A stretch of DNA of 50,393 nucleotides from Thermodesulfovibrionia bacterium (GCA_945788685.1 CALZMZ010000009.1:1-50393), one strand, 5' to 3'. Shown: positions 8,988 to 19,556, counted from the first letter of the stretch. Program-made: numbers and translations. Notes: generated by a model from the sequence alone, not told the origin.

Positions 8988-10436
8988 ATGTCCGCATTAA
9001 TAATATTTATTGATTCAAAAGCAAAATTTTATTTCATACTCAAATTAGGAGTATTGATGCTTCTCCTGGTTATCATCAGCTGTAATCCTCATAACACCAA
9101 TGAGAACATCACTCCTCTTGTGACCGGCGATGAGTCCTATTCACTCACGTCCGGGGGTATTCAATCTCAAAACCGATGGTGGGAAGCACTGAATGATCCT
9201 GATCTCGGATCGCTTATTGAAGAATCTCTCACTGCCAATCTTACCCTTAAGCAGATCCTTGCCAGGATCGAACAGATTGTTGCTGCTGACAAACAGGCCG
9301 CCTCATTCATGTTTCCGGAACTTAACGCAGGGGTATCAGTTAAGGAAGAATGGCAAGCCGACAATAAAGTGGAAAATACTTACAGCACTTCACTGTCGCT
9401 TTCATGGGAAATAGATGTATGGGGCCGTATCTCTTCAGCACAAAAGGCCGCATGGCATGATATAATGGCCACCCGCGAAGAACTTGAGGCAGCCGCTCTG
9501 ATCCTTAGCGCCGGGGTGGCTGATACATATTTCCAAATAGTTGAGCAAAACCTTCAGTTATCACTGCTTGATCAGCAGATAAAAGCTGGTGAAACATTTC
9601 TTGAGCTTATTGAACTGCGATTCGGTTATGGAGAGTCTTCTGTTGTTGATGTGTATCAGCAGCGTCAGCAGCTCGCTTCAACACGTTCGCAGGTGCCGGT
9701 TGTCAAGTCGCGTTTAAGGACTTTGGAAAACCGCCTGCAGGTCCAGCTTGGACGCTCACCCGGTGATCTGACTATGAAGGTTGCGAGTGAGTTTCCGGAA
9801 CTTCCTGAATTGCCATTGGCAGGCATCCCGGTTGATCTTTTGCAAAACAGGCCTGACCTGAGACGCATATATAATGAAATGACCGCGATTGACTATCGTG
9901 TTGCCGAAGCTGTAGCAGACCGTTTTCCAAAAGTCCAGCTTGGCGGCAGCGCGGGATTCACGGACGGTTTTTCTACATCTGACAGGCTGATTAATCTTCT
10001 GATGCAGGTAGTAGCCCCGGTCATTGACTGGGACAGGCGCAGTTCTGAAGTCAGAAGGCAGGAGGCCATGTTCAGGGAAGAGCTGGCCCGATACTCAGAG
10101 TCGTACCTGGTCGCAATAGAGGAAGTGGAAAATGCACTATGGCAGGAGAAGTATCAGCGTGACCTGCTTCAGGCACTTGATGACCAGATAATCATTGCAA
10201 GATCAAACCTGAATGAAACCCGTAACCGTTACCAGCAGGGCCTGACCGATTATCTGCCGGTCCTTACTGCCCTGCAGTCCCTTCAGCGTCTTGAGCGGGA
10301 CATCCTGTCAGGCAGGAGGCAGTTAATATCAATCCGGATACTTCTTCACAGGTCAATAGGAGGAACAAGGTTAATGGCACGTGCAGAGTCTGTTGAGAGT
10401 GCAAAAACAAATATATACGAAGGGATTGTCAAATGA
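8988..10436 (+). CDS. Outer-membrane efflux lipoprotein (NodT/CusC/OprM family); probable true start 9057
   Basis: Lipobox LLLVIISC; ALNDPDLGSLIEESLTANLTLKQILARIEQ; LLQNRPDLRRIYNEMTAIDYRVAEAVADRFPKVQLGGSAGF. AGGAG precedes the ATG at 9057. Confidence 0.92.
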   Translation: MSALIIFIDSKAKFYFILKLGVLMLLLVIISCNPHNTNENITPLVTGDESYSLTSGGIQSQNRWWEALNDPDLGSLIEESLTANLTLKQILARIEQIVAADKQAASFMFPELNAGVSVKEEWQADNKVENTYSTSLSLSWEIDVWGRISSAQKAAWHDIMATREELEAAALILSAGVADTYFQIVEQNLQLSLLDQQIKAGETFLELIELRFGYGESSVVDVYQQRQQLASTRSQVPVVKSRLRTLENRLQVQLGRSPGDLTMKVASEFPELPELPLAGIPVDLLQNRPDLRRIYNEMTAIDYRVAEAVADRFPKVQLGGSAGFTDGFSTSDRLINLLMQVVAPVIDWDRRSSEVRRQEAMFREELARYSESYLVAIEEVENALWQEKYQRDLLQALDDQIIIARSNLNETRNRYQQGLTDYLPVLTALQSLQRLERDILSGRRQLISIRILLHRSIGGTRLMARAESVESAKTNIYEGIVK

Positions 10437-11611
10437 AATACATTATTTCTTTTCTTATTATTCTTCTGGCTGTAGGGGCTGCTGTCGGACTTTACAGGAC
10501 AAGTCCCGAGACAAAGAGGACCGTCCCCAAACGCCCGGTTCCACTGGTTGAGACAGTGAACATACACCCGGGCAATGAGAATGTTTTTATAGAAGCATTC
10601 GGCACGGTTGTCCCGGCCATGAGCATAACACTGCAGTCCGAGGTTGAAGGGCGGATTATCAGTCAGAACCCTGACCTGATTCCCGGAGGGCTGATTAAAA
10701 GAGATGAAATGCTGGTCCAGGTCGATCCGGCTGATTATGAACTGGCGGTCCATGAATACAGGGCTGAGCTTGAAGAGGCTAATTTCGAACTCGATCTTGA
10801 AAAAGGGAAACAGGTCATTGCCGGACGGGAATGGGCATTAATGGAAAAAGAGATCAAGACAGCTGAAGCCGGTAAAAGCCTTGCCCTTCGTGAACCTCAT
10901 TTAAGACTGGCAAAGGCAAAAGTAGACAAGGCACAGAGCCGCCTTGCTACGGCAGAGCTGGCATTAAAAAGGACAACCCTCAAAGCACCTTTTAATGCTC
11001 TTGTACTTGAAGAGTTCATTGACAAGGGCCAACTGGTCAACAGGCAGACACCACTTGCAACAATTGTGGGTGCTGATCAGTTTCGGGTACAGGCATCAGT
11101 CCCGGTAGCAGTTCTTCAGCGAATCTCTGTGCCGGAAAAGACCGGACAGCGCGGTCCGTCTGTAAAGATCATATTTGAACCGGTCAGCGGCCCGCCTGTT
11201 GTTCGTTCAGGCCATGTATTGAGGATTATGGGAGACCTTGATCCTGAAGGGCGAATGGCACGGCTGCTTATCGTCATTGATGATCCGCTTAACCTTCATT
11301 CTGCTCATGCATCAGGCCGGACAAAAGGGAAGATTCTTCTGGGCAGTTATGTGAAGGTAATAATTAATGCCGGATCATTTAATAATGTATTCACTATCCC
11401 CAGGCAGGCCCTGCGGGAAGGTGACGTTATCTGGGTAAAAGACAGTGACGATACTTTACAGTTGCGGCAGGTCAATGTGGTTTGGCGCCGCAAAGATGAC
11501 GTTCTTGCAAAAATCAAACTTAAACCAGGTGAGGAATTAATACTGAGCAGGCTTCAGTCTCCATTGCCGGGAATAAAAGTGAAAGCAAGGGACAAAGGGG
11601 GAAAACCCTAG
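10433..11611 (+). CDS. RND efflux periplasmic adaptor (membrane fusion protein, HlyD family)
   Basis: 4-bp ATGA overlap with the upstream gene; VEGRIISQNPDLIPGGLIKRDEMLVQVDPADYELAV; LKAPFNALVLEEFIDKGQLV. Confidence 0.92.
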   Translation: MKYIISFLIILLAVGAAVGLYRTSPETKRTVPKRPVPLVETVNIHPGNENVFIEAFGTVVPAMSITLQSEVEGRIISQNPDLIPGGLIKRDEMLVQVDPADYELAVHEYRAELEEANFELDLEKGKQVIAGREWALMEKEIKTAEAGKSLALREPHLRLAKAKVDKAQSRLATAELALKRTTLKAPFNALVLEEFIDKGQLVNRQTPLATIVGADQFRVQASVPVAVLQRISVPEKTGQRGPSVKIIFEPVSGPPVVRSGHVLRIMGDLDPEGRMARLLIVIDDPLNLHSAHASGRTKGKILLGSYVKVIINAGSFNNVFTIPRQALREGDVIWVKDSDDTLQLRQVNVVWRRKDDVLAKIKLKPGEELILSRLQSPLPGIKVKARDKGGKP

Positions 11612-11642
11612 AACCCTGGACCCCTCGAATTCTGGAACCCTT
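11611..11642 (+). repeat. 8-bp-period array (gaaccctg/gacccctc/gaattctg/gaaccctt) between adaptor and permease
   Basis: Direct reading in 8-nt phase. Confidence 0.7.
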
Positions 11643-11649
11643 ACTTATT

Positions 11650-14600
11650 ATGGATACAAACAAAAACAGCGGCTTACTGGCTTGGATGACGAAGAACCAT
11701 GTGGCAGCCAACATTCTCATGCTGGCCCTTGTCATTGGCGGGCTGATCGTTATGTCTGATATCAAACAGGAGGTATTCCCGGAGTATGAGCTTGATATTG
11801 TGGATGTCACTGTCTCCTATCCCGGGGCAAGCCCTGAGGAAGTTGAAGAAGGTATCATCCTTGCAATTGAAGAAGAGGTCCGCGACCTTGAGAACGTTGA
11901 GCGGATGACAGCTGTAGCGACTGAGGGCAGGGCTTCAGTTACGGTTGAACTTCTCTCCGAAGCAAATCCGGACAAAACAGTTCAGGACATAAAGAATGGG
12001 GTAGACCGGGTCACGTCCTTCCCCGAAGATGCGGAGCGTCCTTCGATCAGCCTTAAAAAGCGCAGGCGCGGGGTTATGAGGCTCGCGCTCCATGGGGACA
12101 TTGAGGAACGCACACTATTTTACTTTGCCCAGAACATCCGGGAAGAACTCCTCGGGCTTGCTTCGGTTACGCAGGTGGAAATAAGGGGCGTAAGGAACCC
12201 TGAGATAAGCATTGAGATACCCCAGTCCGTCTTACGTTCATATGGCCTGACACTTGGGGAAGTCTCGGATATCATAAGTAAAAGCGCTGTAGATGTTCCT
12301 GCAGGGGGTATAAAGGCAGAGGGCGGAGAAGTACTGCTCCGAACATCAGAACGCCGTGACTATGCCAGTGAATTTATGGGCCTGCCGTTACTGAACAAGC
12401 CCGACGGCACAGAAGTGAAGATAGGGGACATAGCGCAAATCGTAGACGGGTTTGCCGATTCCGAACGTGAAGCATATTACAATGGTCAGCGTTCAGTCCT
12501 GTTCTTTATCTACCGGACAGGGGAGCAGACACCAATGGATATATCAAAGGCGGTCAGGGAATATGTTGATGCGCTTATCCCGACACTGCCGGAAGGAGTA
12601 AGCTTCAGTATTTACAGCGACAGGTCCGACCTGTACAAACAGCGGCTCGAGCTGCTCCTTCGCAACGGGACGTTCGGACTGATACTTGTCCTGCTGCTAC
12701 TTGGGCTGTTCATGGAACCAAGGCTGGCATTCTGGGTTGCAATGGGAATTCCCATCTCAATCTCCGGTTCATTCCTGATCCTGCAGTACGCAGGAGGCAG
12801 TATTAATATGGTCTCGCTTTTTGCATTTATTATTACGATCGGCATTATCGTTGATGATGCAATAGTAGTCGGTGAAAACATTTATTATAAGCGTGAAAGC
12901 GGTATCCCTCCCCTGCAGGCATCCATCGAAGGCGTCAGGGAAATGTCCTCAGTCGTTACCCTGGCTGTTCTGACTAATATCATTGCCTTTATCCCCCTGC
13001 TCTATGTACCGGGCGGTATCGGCAAGTTCTTTTCAATATTGCCGGCAGTGGTTGTTGCTGTCTTTCTTATCTCACTCGTTGAATGTCTCTTTGTCCTGCC
13101 TGCGCATCTCACGTACAGTTATAAAAGAAACAACAGCAGACTCATGCACGTACTGAACAAAGTCCCGCATTCCTGTGAAAGGGGGCTGGCCTGGTTTATC
13201 AAAAGGTGCTATACTCCCCTGCTTAACGCGGCAATATCAAACCGATACATTACAGCGCTTGCATTTCTTGCTGTGCTGGTCGTTGCATACGCATACTGGG
13301 ACAGCGGCCGTATTGACTTTTCATTCAGACCGAGGATACAGACCGACAGGATCGATGCTGAGGTCACACTTCCATACGGTGCTCCGATCAAAGATGTAAG
13401 ACGGATTGCAAAAATCATCGAGCAGGGCGGGCTTCGCGCCATAGAAAAGTCGGGCGGCATGAAGATACTGGAAGGTTCCATGACTGACATCGGACGCCGC
13501 GGGGCCAATACGGCTGAGATCACATTCTCCCTTGTCCCGCAAAATGACCGCGAGATAACTACCCGAGACTTCAGTATCCAATGGCGCAAAGAAGTCGGTG
13601 AGATTGCCGGTCTCGAGAGTCTCTTTTTTGATTACCTTGTGGGTCCCGGCGGATCAGCCGCCATTAATGTTGAATTAACGCATCCTGACCCTGAAACACT
13701 CGAACTTGCTGCAACCGAGCTTTCTGCCGCAATAGCAGAGTATGAAGGCACAACAGATATCAACGATGGATTTGCACAGGGCAAACTCCAGTATGATTTC
13801 AGAATGCACTCCGAAGGAAGGAGTTTAGGTCTGACCGCGCGTGACCTGGGAACACAGGTAAGGCACGCGTTTTATGGTGCGGAGGCAATGAGACAGCAGA
13901 GGGGCCGCGATGAGGTAAGAGTAAAAGTACGCCTTCCTGAATCAGAGAGAAAGTCGATTTACAATATGGAGCAGCTTATGATACGGACGCCGGAGGGCGG
14001 CGAGATTCCCCTGACAAGGGCGGCAGAATTAAAGAGCGGAAGGGCATATACAGAGATCATTCGCGTTGACGGAAAACGTGTTCTCAACGTAACAGCAAAC
14101 GTTATCCCGGGATTTGCCAATGAGCACAAGATAATGGCCGGTCTCAGAACAAACCAGCTGCCCCGGATCCTTGCCAGTTACCCCGGTCTTAAGTACTCAT
14201 TTGAGGGGAGGCAGAGGGAAACACGCAAGGCCCTCAATCACTTGCTGTACGGGCTCGTCTTTGCCCTTCTCGGCATATACACTATCCTTGCCGTCATGTT
14301 CAGAAGCTATACACAGACCATATTTGTAATGGTCAGCATCCTTTTCGGTCTTGCAAGTGCGCTGGCAGGGCATGTTATTATGGGCTATGATCTGAGCATT
14401 ATAAGCATATTCGGAATGATCGCCCTTTGCGGTATTGTCATCAACGGGGGACTTGTGCTGACAGTCACAGCCAACCGGATGAGAGACAAAGGTGAGGACC
14501 CTGTACAGTCAGCAATCAACGCAGGCATCCGCCGCTTCCGCCCGATAATGCTGACCGCGTTCACTACATTTATCGGCCTGGCGCCAATGATATTCGAAAC

Positions 14601-14754
14601 ATCAGTACAGGCGCGTTTCCTCATTCCCATGGCGATCTCACTCGGCTACGGCATTCTGTTTTCAACATTTGTCATACTGCTTCTGATACCAGCGCTTTAT
14701 GTAATTCATCAGGATGTTTATGCTTTTTTCAGGAAAAGTAAAGGAAGTCATTAA
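11650..14754 (+). CDS. RND efflux permease (AcrB/AcrD/AcrF-like)
   Basis: 1034 aa; IKQEVFPEYELDIVDVTVSYPGASPEEVEEGI; GIIVDDAIVVGENIY; GIVINGGLVLTVTANRMR; RRFRPIMLTAFTTFIGLAPMIFE. Confidence 0.97.
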   Translation: MDTNKNSGLLAWMTKNHVAANILMLALVIGGLIVMSDIKQEVFPEYELDIVDVTVSYPGASPEEVEEGIILAIEEEVRDLENVERMTAVATEGRASVTVELLSEANPDKTVQDIKNGVDRVTSFPEDAERPSISLKKRRRGVMRLALHGDIEERTLFYFAQNIREELLGLASVTQVEIRGVRNPEISIEIPQSVLRSYGLTLGEVSDIISKSAVDVPAGGIKAEGGEVLLRTSERRDYASEFMGLPLLNKPDGTEVKIGDIAQIVDGFADSEREAYYNGQRSVLFFIYRTGEQTPMDISKAVREYVDALIPTLPEGVSFSIYSDRSDLYKQRLELLLRNGTFGLILVLLLLGLFMEPRLAFWVAMGIPISISGSFLILQYAGGSINMVSLFAFIITIGIIVDDAIVVGENIYYKRESGIPPLQASIEGVREMSSVVTLAVLTNIIAFIPLLYVPGGIGKFFSILPAVVVAVFLISLVECLFVLPAHLTYSYKRNNSRLMHVLNKVPHSCERGLAWFIKRCYTPLLNAAISNRYITALAFLAVLVVAYAYWDSGRIDFSFRPRIQTDRIDAEVTLPYGAPIKDVRRIAKIIEQGGLRAIEKSGGMKILEGSMTDIGRRGANTAEITFSLVPQNDREITTRDFSIQWRKEVGEIAGLESLFFDYLVGPGGSAAINVELTHPDPETLELAATELSAAIAEYEGTTDINDGFAQGKLQYDFRMHSEGRSLGLTARDLGTQVRHAFYGAEAMRQQRGRDEVRVKVRLPESERKSIYNMEQLMIRTPEGGEIPLTRAAELKSGRAYTEIIRVDGKRVLNVTANVIPGFANEHKIMAGLRTNQLPRILASYPGLKYSFEGRQRETRKALNHLLYGLVFALLGIYTILAVMFRSYTQTIFVMVSILFGLASALAGHVIMGYDLSIISIFGMIALCGIVINGGLVLTVTANRMRDKGEDPVQSAINAGIRRFRPIMLTAFTTFIGLAPMIFETSVQARFLIPMAISLGYGILFSTFVILLLIPALYVIHQDVYAFFRKSKGSH

Positions 14755-15073
14755 TTATTTCCAAAGAGACTTCGCAGAATAGATTTTTCGAAGAAAGTAG
14801 ACCAGACACAGCCTACTGAAAATTATTTATTATCTTGATGCTGGGAATTACTTTAAATCTGAAACTGCTTTCTAATAGTCAATAATCTGCAGTGAACTTC
14901 ATTTTTTATGATAAATCAGTGGACTTTCCCCTCTAATAAAGAATTTAATATCAGGCAGAAATTCATTTATGTATTGAAGTTATCGTGATTATTGATGCGG
15001 GCTTAAACTTACAGATTTAACTTTTTTATTGACAATCTCGATAAATGTAATAACTGAAATTAAGGGGTGACTA

Positions 15074-15835
15074 ATGAAGAAATTTACGTTTATCTTGTTG
15101 GTTGTTGTATCTGTGCTTACTTTTACAATATACGTTGGCGCAAGCACAAAAACACTGAAAATTGCAGGTTCACCTACAGTTCAAAAGAGAATAGTAGAGC
15201 CTGCTAAGCGTGCGATTGAGGATGCAACAGGTATTATTGTCAAAATTAGAGGGATTAACGCAGGAAATGGTTTTAAGGAACTTAGAAGAGGCAGAGTCCC
15301 TGCATTTATATCTTCAAGTCCCCTTAAATCACTTTTAGAGAAAGCAGGAATAGCAGGTAGTAAGAGATATCAAGAGCATGTAATAGCAGAAGAAGTAATA
15401 GTGCCGATAGTCCATCCTTCTAATCCTGTATCAGAACTTACATGGGAACAACTTTCTGCTATTAATACAGGAAAGATAAGCAACTGGAAAGATGTTGGTG
15501 GTCCTGGCATGTTAATTTCCGTTATTACTTCACAGCCAACAGCAGCAACAAGAACAGTTTTTCAAAAACAAGTCATGAAGATGCAACCATATGTCAAAAC
15601 TATAACTGAAGTGAAATCCACAAGAGACAAAATTGCTATGGTTACAAATGACAAAGGCGCAATAGGGGCAGTATCAGAAGGATTTGTCAAAATGTTTCCT
15701 GATATGGTCAAGGTTGTAAAGACAGCAAGGATTTCCAGACCATTAAGTTTTATTACTAATGGCGATCCTAATCCTGATGTAAAAGCTGTTATTGATTTCC
15801 TTAGAACTCCTGACGCAAAAAAACTCTATAAATAA
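15074..15835 (+). CDS. Orphan PstS-like periplasmic substrate-binding protein
   Basis: Signal peptide; LKIAGSPTVQKRIVEPAKRAIEDATG; ELTWEQLSAINTGKISNWKDVGG; TSQPTAATRTVFQKQVM. Confidence 0.85.
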   Translation: MKKFTFILLVVVSVLTFTIYVGASTKTLKIAGSPTVQKRIVEPAKRAIEDATGIIVKIRGINAGNGFKELRRGRVPAFISSSPLKSLLEKAGIAGSKRYQEHVIAEEVIVPIVHPSNPVSELTWEQLSAINTGKISNWKDVGGPGMLISVITSQPTAATRTVFQKQVMKMQPYVKTITEVKSTRDKIAMVTNDKGAIGAVSEGFVKMFPDMVKVVKTARISRPLSFITNGDPNPDVKAVIDFLRTPDAKKLYK

Positions 15836-16243
15836 ACTATACAAAATTAATTCCTTCACAGATTATTGATAGCAGATATGAATCCTCACCTTTGACTTCA
15901 TGCCAGAATCATTAATAACATGAATGATACAGTGTTTTTTACGATATGTATCGTTTGTGAACATAATATGTATAAGTCAGTTACCATATAACCTCTCTCA
16001 TTTTGAAGCTAAGTCGGTAAAGCATCATAAGCATTCTTGCTCTTATTTTATTGAGAATCCGGCGTTATCAATATTCGGACAATAAATTTCTTCTTTTAAT
16101 AACTTGATGAAGTTTTTCCTGCAGAATCTATGCATATCATAAATAACTCTCCTCTTTTTTCCATGTATAGTTATTAAAGTTGAAGAATTTCATGAATTGC
16201 CGTACATTAGAACTTACTTCTAGATTGGGAAAGGTGTTTGCTC

Positions 16244-17413
16244 ATGCAGACCGGACTGGATATATGTAACAAAAGATGGCCTAAAAAGTTAAATGGTGCA
16301 CGTGTTGGTCTTGTAGTTCATCCTGCTTCTGTTAACAGCAGTTTTGAGCATGCAGTTGACTGTTGTGCCAGTTCAAACAGGTTTAAGTTAAAGGCACTCT
16401 TTGGGCCCCAGCATGGAATCAGGGGTGAGACACAGGACAACATGATCGAGTGGGCAGGGTTTAAAGACGGAAAAACCGGCCTTCCTGTGTACAGCCTGTA
16501 CAGTGATCAGAGAAAGCCGGTACCTGAAATGCTAAAAAACATTGATGTGATGCTCATTGATATGCAGGATGTTGGGGCACGTTACTATACATTTATTTGG
16601 ACCATGGAGTTGTGTATGCAGGCATGTCATGAGTTGGGAAAATCTGTAGTCATCCTTGATCGTCCCAACCCTCTTGGCGGTAACCTTACGGAAGGTACTG
16701 TACTTGATATGGAGTTCACATCATTTGTAGGACTGAGACCTTTGCCAGTGCGTCACGGCATGACCATTGCTGAGATAGCATGCTATATAAAAGATACATT
16801 TTATTCATCACTTGATTTGCATGTCATACCTATGAAGGGATGGGAAAGAAAGACGTGGTATGATCAAACAAGACTGCCCTGGATCATACCTTCCCCGAAT
16901 ATGCCAACACTGGATACAGCCATTGTATATCCCGGCATGTGTCTTCTGGAAGGCACCGAGTTAAGTGAGGGCAGGGGGACTACAAGACCGTTTGAGCTGT
17001 TTGGAGCGCCTTTTATTGATCCTGAAGTCCTTGTAAAGCGGCTGATGACCTTAAACCTGCCGGGGGTTGCTTTCAGGCCTGTTTACTTTCAGCCCACATT
17101 TCAGAAATTTGCAGATGAATTATGCGGAGGGGCACAGATTCATATCATTAACAGAAAGAAATATAAATCATTTAAAACCGGGGTAGCTGTTATTAAAACA
17201 GTTTATGATCTTTATAACAGTGAGTTTGAATGGAAAAACCCTCCCTATGAGTATGAAGAAAAGAAGATGCCCTTAGATATTCTTGCCGGGACAGACAGGC
17301 TGAGAAATGATATAGAAGCAGGCGAAAAAATTAATCATATGGAGGACTGGTGGAAACAAGAGTGTCTTGAGTTTGGAAAGAATGTCAGAAAGAAATATCT
17401 TATTTATAAATAA
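16244..17413 (+). CDS. namZ: DUF1343 / NamZ-type exo-beta-N-acetylmuramidase-like protein
   Basis: LNGARVGLVVHPASVN; LKALFGPQHGIRGETQDNMIEW; DMQDVGARYYTFIWTMELCM; LDRPNPLGG; SPNMPTLDTAIVYPGMCLLEGTELSEGRGTTRPFELFGAPFID. The ORF track start at 16238 is TTG; ATG is at 16244. Confidence 0.88.
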   Translation: MQTGLDICNKRWPKKLNGARVGLVVHPASVNSSFEHAVDCCASSNRFKLKALFGPQHGIRGETQDNMIEWAGFKDGKTGLPVYSLYSDQRKPVPEMLKNIDVMLIDMQDVGARYYTFIWTMELCMQACHELGKSVVILDRPNPLGGNLTEGTVLDMEFTSFVGLRPLPVRHGMTIAEIACYIKDTFYSSLDLHVIPMKGWERKTWYDQTRLPWIIPSPNMPTLDTAIVYPGMCLLEGTELSEGRGTTRPFELFGAPFIDPEVLVKRLMTLNLPGVAFRPVYFQPTFQKFADELCGGAQIHIINRKKYKSFKTGVAVIKTVYDLYNSEFEWKNPPYEYEEKKMPLDILAGTDRLRNDIEAGEKINHMEDWWKQECLEFGKNVRKKYLIYK

Positions 17414-17429
17414 AAATTCAAACATTTCT

Positions 17430-17534
17430 GTCATTCCGCACTTGATGCGGAATCCATGGTTCAGCAAGTATGGATTCTCGATGCGAGTCTTTGCGAGAGT
17501 CGCTCCGACCGGCTCAAAAGACTACCGGAATGAC
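17430..17534. mobile_element. MITE/REP-like dispersed element with GTCATTCC...GGAATGAC ends
   Basis: Terminal inverted repeat GTCATTCCG/CGGAATGAC around a palindromic interior; same ends as the copies at 20761 and 41016. Confidence 0.7.
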
Positions 17535-17615
17535 AAACGTGGCGAGCCATGGGGAATAATATCCCAAATGATTTAACATCAATAATATCTCTTTGAAAAA
17601 AGCTGTTTTGTACAT

Positions 17616-19520
17616 ATGCTAACCAACCAATCATTAAACATCTTTATCCCTGCTGCAGGACGCGGTGAGCGACTGCGGCCGATTACTGATCATATTCCAA
17701 AACCTCTTATGCCGGTCCTTGGAAAACCGGTCCTGCAGCATGTGCTTGAAAGAGTATCAACATTATCATTTAATCTGATCGGCATCAATCTTCATTATAA
17801 AAGCAGGGAACTCTCTGAATGGATAGGCCGGTGTCCCTTTAATCATGAAATCGATCTGTTTCATGAAGATGAAGTGCTCGGGACCGGCGGGGCATTAAAA
17901 AATGCTGAGGGATTACTAAAGCAGGGGCCTTTCCTCGTGCACAATTCTGACGTGCTAAGTGATATTGATCTTGATAGCCTTGTTGAACACCACAGGAAAT
18001 CAGGAAATTTCATCACCCTTGCAGTGCATGACTTTACTAAATTTAACAGCCTGGTCCTTGATAAAAACGGCTGTCTGATTAAAGTGGACAGGAAATCTTC
18101 CGGAAAGCTGATGGCTTATACAGGCATTGCAGTATACGAGCCTGAGTTTTTGAAGTTTCTTCCTGCCGGCAGGTCAAGTGTAGTTGATTCATGGATGACA
18201 GCTATTTATGAGGGACATTGCATAGGGACCCTTGACATAAGCGGAAGCTGCTGGAGCGATATAGGTACTGCTGACTCTTATGCTGCTTCAGTATTCCATG
18301 CATTGCGGCGTGAAGGAGAAACGGTTTATATCCATCCTGCGGTGCAGGGATGCGAAGATATCGATTATAAGGGGAATGTAATCATTGAAGAAGGGTGTTC
18401 TTTTAGAGGTCCGGTTACACTTCAGAACTGTATTGTCCTTCCCGGTACCAGGGTAGGGGTAATTAATGTCGGAGTGGCCCTTCGCGGAGATCCGCTTCGG
18501 GAATCACCCCTGCATGCAAACTGCATTACAGGACCGGACTTTACCATACCTCTGAATGAAGCAGAATTCTATCAGCTGTCAGGACCGGATAAAAGACAGC
18601 TTATAGGAACAGGCGGGTCTGACAGGCAATATTTCAGGATTACAAATGACAGCAGTAGTGTTGTTCTTATGGAATGCAATGAAAATGATCCAGACTTTAT
18701 GCGTCATATAGAATATACAAAGTTCTTCAGGAGCAATAATATTCCTGTTCCAGAGCTCAAAAGCTCAGACCCGGACCAGATGCAGGCCGTGTTTGAAGAT
18801 GCAGGGGACATATCGCTCTACAGTTATCTTCAATGCAGTCGCACAAAACAGGAATTAGAAGATATTTATAAAAAAGTCCTTGATGTTGCAGCATCAATTC
18901 ACTGCTTAAAAAAGGACCAGGTCAAAGAATGTCCTTTACTTGAAAAGCGGGTGTTTGACCATGATTATTTCAGATGGGAAACAGGTTATTTCCTATTGGA
19001 ATTTATACAGGGTGTTAAGCATATTAAAGTTGAAAATGTTCAGGCCTTGGATAAAGAGCTTGATCTTATTGCCTGTCAGGCTGATGCAATCCCCAAAACA
19101 GTAATTCACAGGGATTTTCAGTCACAGAACATTATGATCATGAAAGACAGGGAATTGAGAGTAATCGATTTCCAGGGTGCAAGGATTGGACCGCCTGCTT
19201 ACGATATTGCATCAATATTATGGGATCCCTATTTTCGACTTGATGATGGTATGCGTGATAAACTCCTTGCATACTATATTACTGAAATGAAGGAAAGAGT
19301 TAATGATGGTTTTGATGCTCAAAAATTTACAGAAACATTAATATGTTGCCGGTTACAGAGACATATGCAGGCTTTGGGAGCATATGGATTTCTCTCAAGG
19401 GTAAAGGGGAAAAAATATTTTATGAAATTCATGCCAGAAGGAATAAGGCTGTTAAGGGATGATATTCGTTCTTCAGGTGATAACTATCATGTACTGGGCA
19501 GACTGGCAAATAGACTTTAG
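17616..19520 (+). CDS. Fused sugar-1-phosphate nucleotidyltransferase (MurU-like) + hexapeptide-like linker + aminoglycoside phosphotransferase-fold kinase (AmgK-like)
   Basis: N-terminus: IPAAGRGERLRPITDHIPKPLMPVLGKPVLQHVLERV ... GTGGALKNAEGLL ... HNSDVLSDIDL. C-terminus: LIGTGGSDRQYFRI ... VIHRDFQSQNIMIMKDRELRVIDFQGARIGPPAYDIASILWDPY. Confidence 0.9.
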   Translation: MLTNQSLNIFIPAAGRGERLRPITDHIPKPLMPVLGKPVLQHVLERVSTLSFNLIGINLHYKSRELSEWIGRCPFNHEIDLFHEDEVLGTGGALKNAEGLLKQGPFLVHNSDVLSDIDLDSLVEHHRKSGNFITLAVHDFTKFNSLVLDKNGCLIKVDRKSSGKLMAYTGIAVYEPEFLKFLPAGRSSVVDSWMTAIYEGHCIGTLDISGSCWSDIGTADSYAASVFHALRREGETVYIHPAVQGCEDIDYKGNVIIEEGCSFRGPVTLQNCIVLPGTRVGVINVGVALRGDPLRESPLHANCITGPDFTIPLNEAEFYQLSGPDKRQLIGTGGSDRQYFRITNDSSSVVLMECNENDPDFMRHIEYTKFFRSNNIPVPELKSSDPDQMQAVFEDAGDISLYSYLQCSRTKQELEDIYKKVLDVAASIHCLKKDQVKECPLLEKRVFDHDYFRWETGYFLLEFIQGVKHIKVENVQALDKELDLIACQADAIPKTVIHRDFQSQNIMIMKDRELRVIDFQGARIGPPAYDIASILWDPYFRLDDGMRDKLLAYYITEMKERVNDGFDAQKFTETLICCRLQRHMQALGAYGFLSRVKGKKYFMKFMPEGIRLLRDDIRSSGDNYHVLGRLANRL

Positions 19521-19556
19521 TTGAAATTTGTAACTTGAAATTTTATCGGAAAGAAC

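Noticed and set aside
10346-10753. Minus-strand 135-aa ORF spanning the TolC/adaptor junction
   Set aside because: Antisense to two overlapping, clearly coding genes.
15074-15835. High-affinity phosphate transporter locus
   Set aside because: No pstC, pstA, pstB or phoU genes nearby; only a PstS-like binding protein is supportable.
14755-16237. tRNA or structured RNA genes in the longer intergenic stretches (14755-15073, 15836-16237, 31891-32209)
   Set aside because: No cloverleaf with a GTTC..GAxC T-arm or CCA-type end could be recognised; AT-rich without convincing stems.
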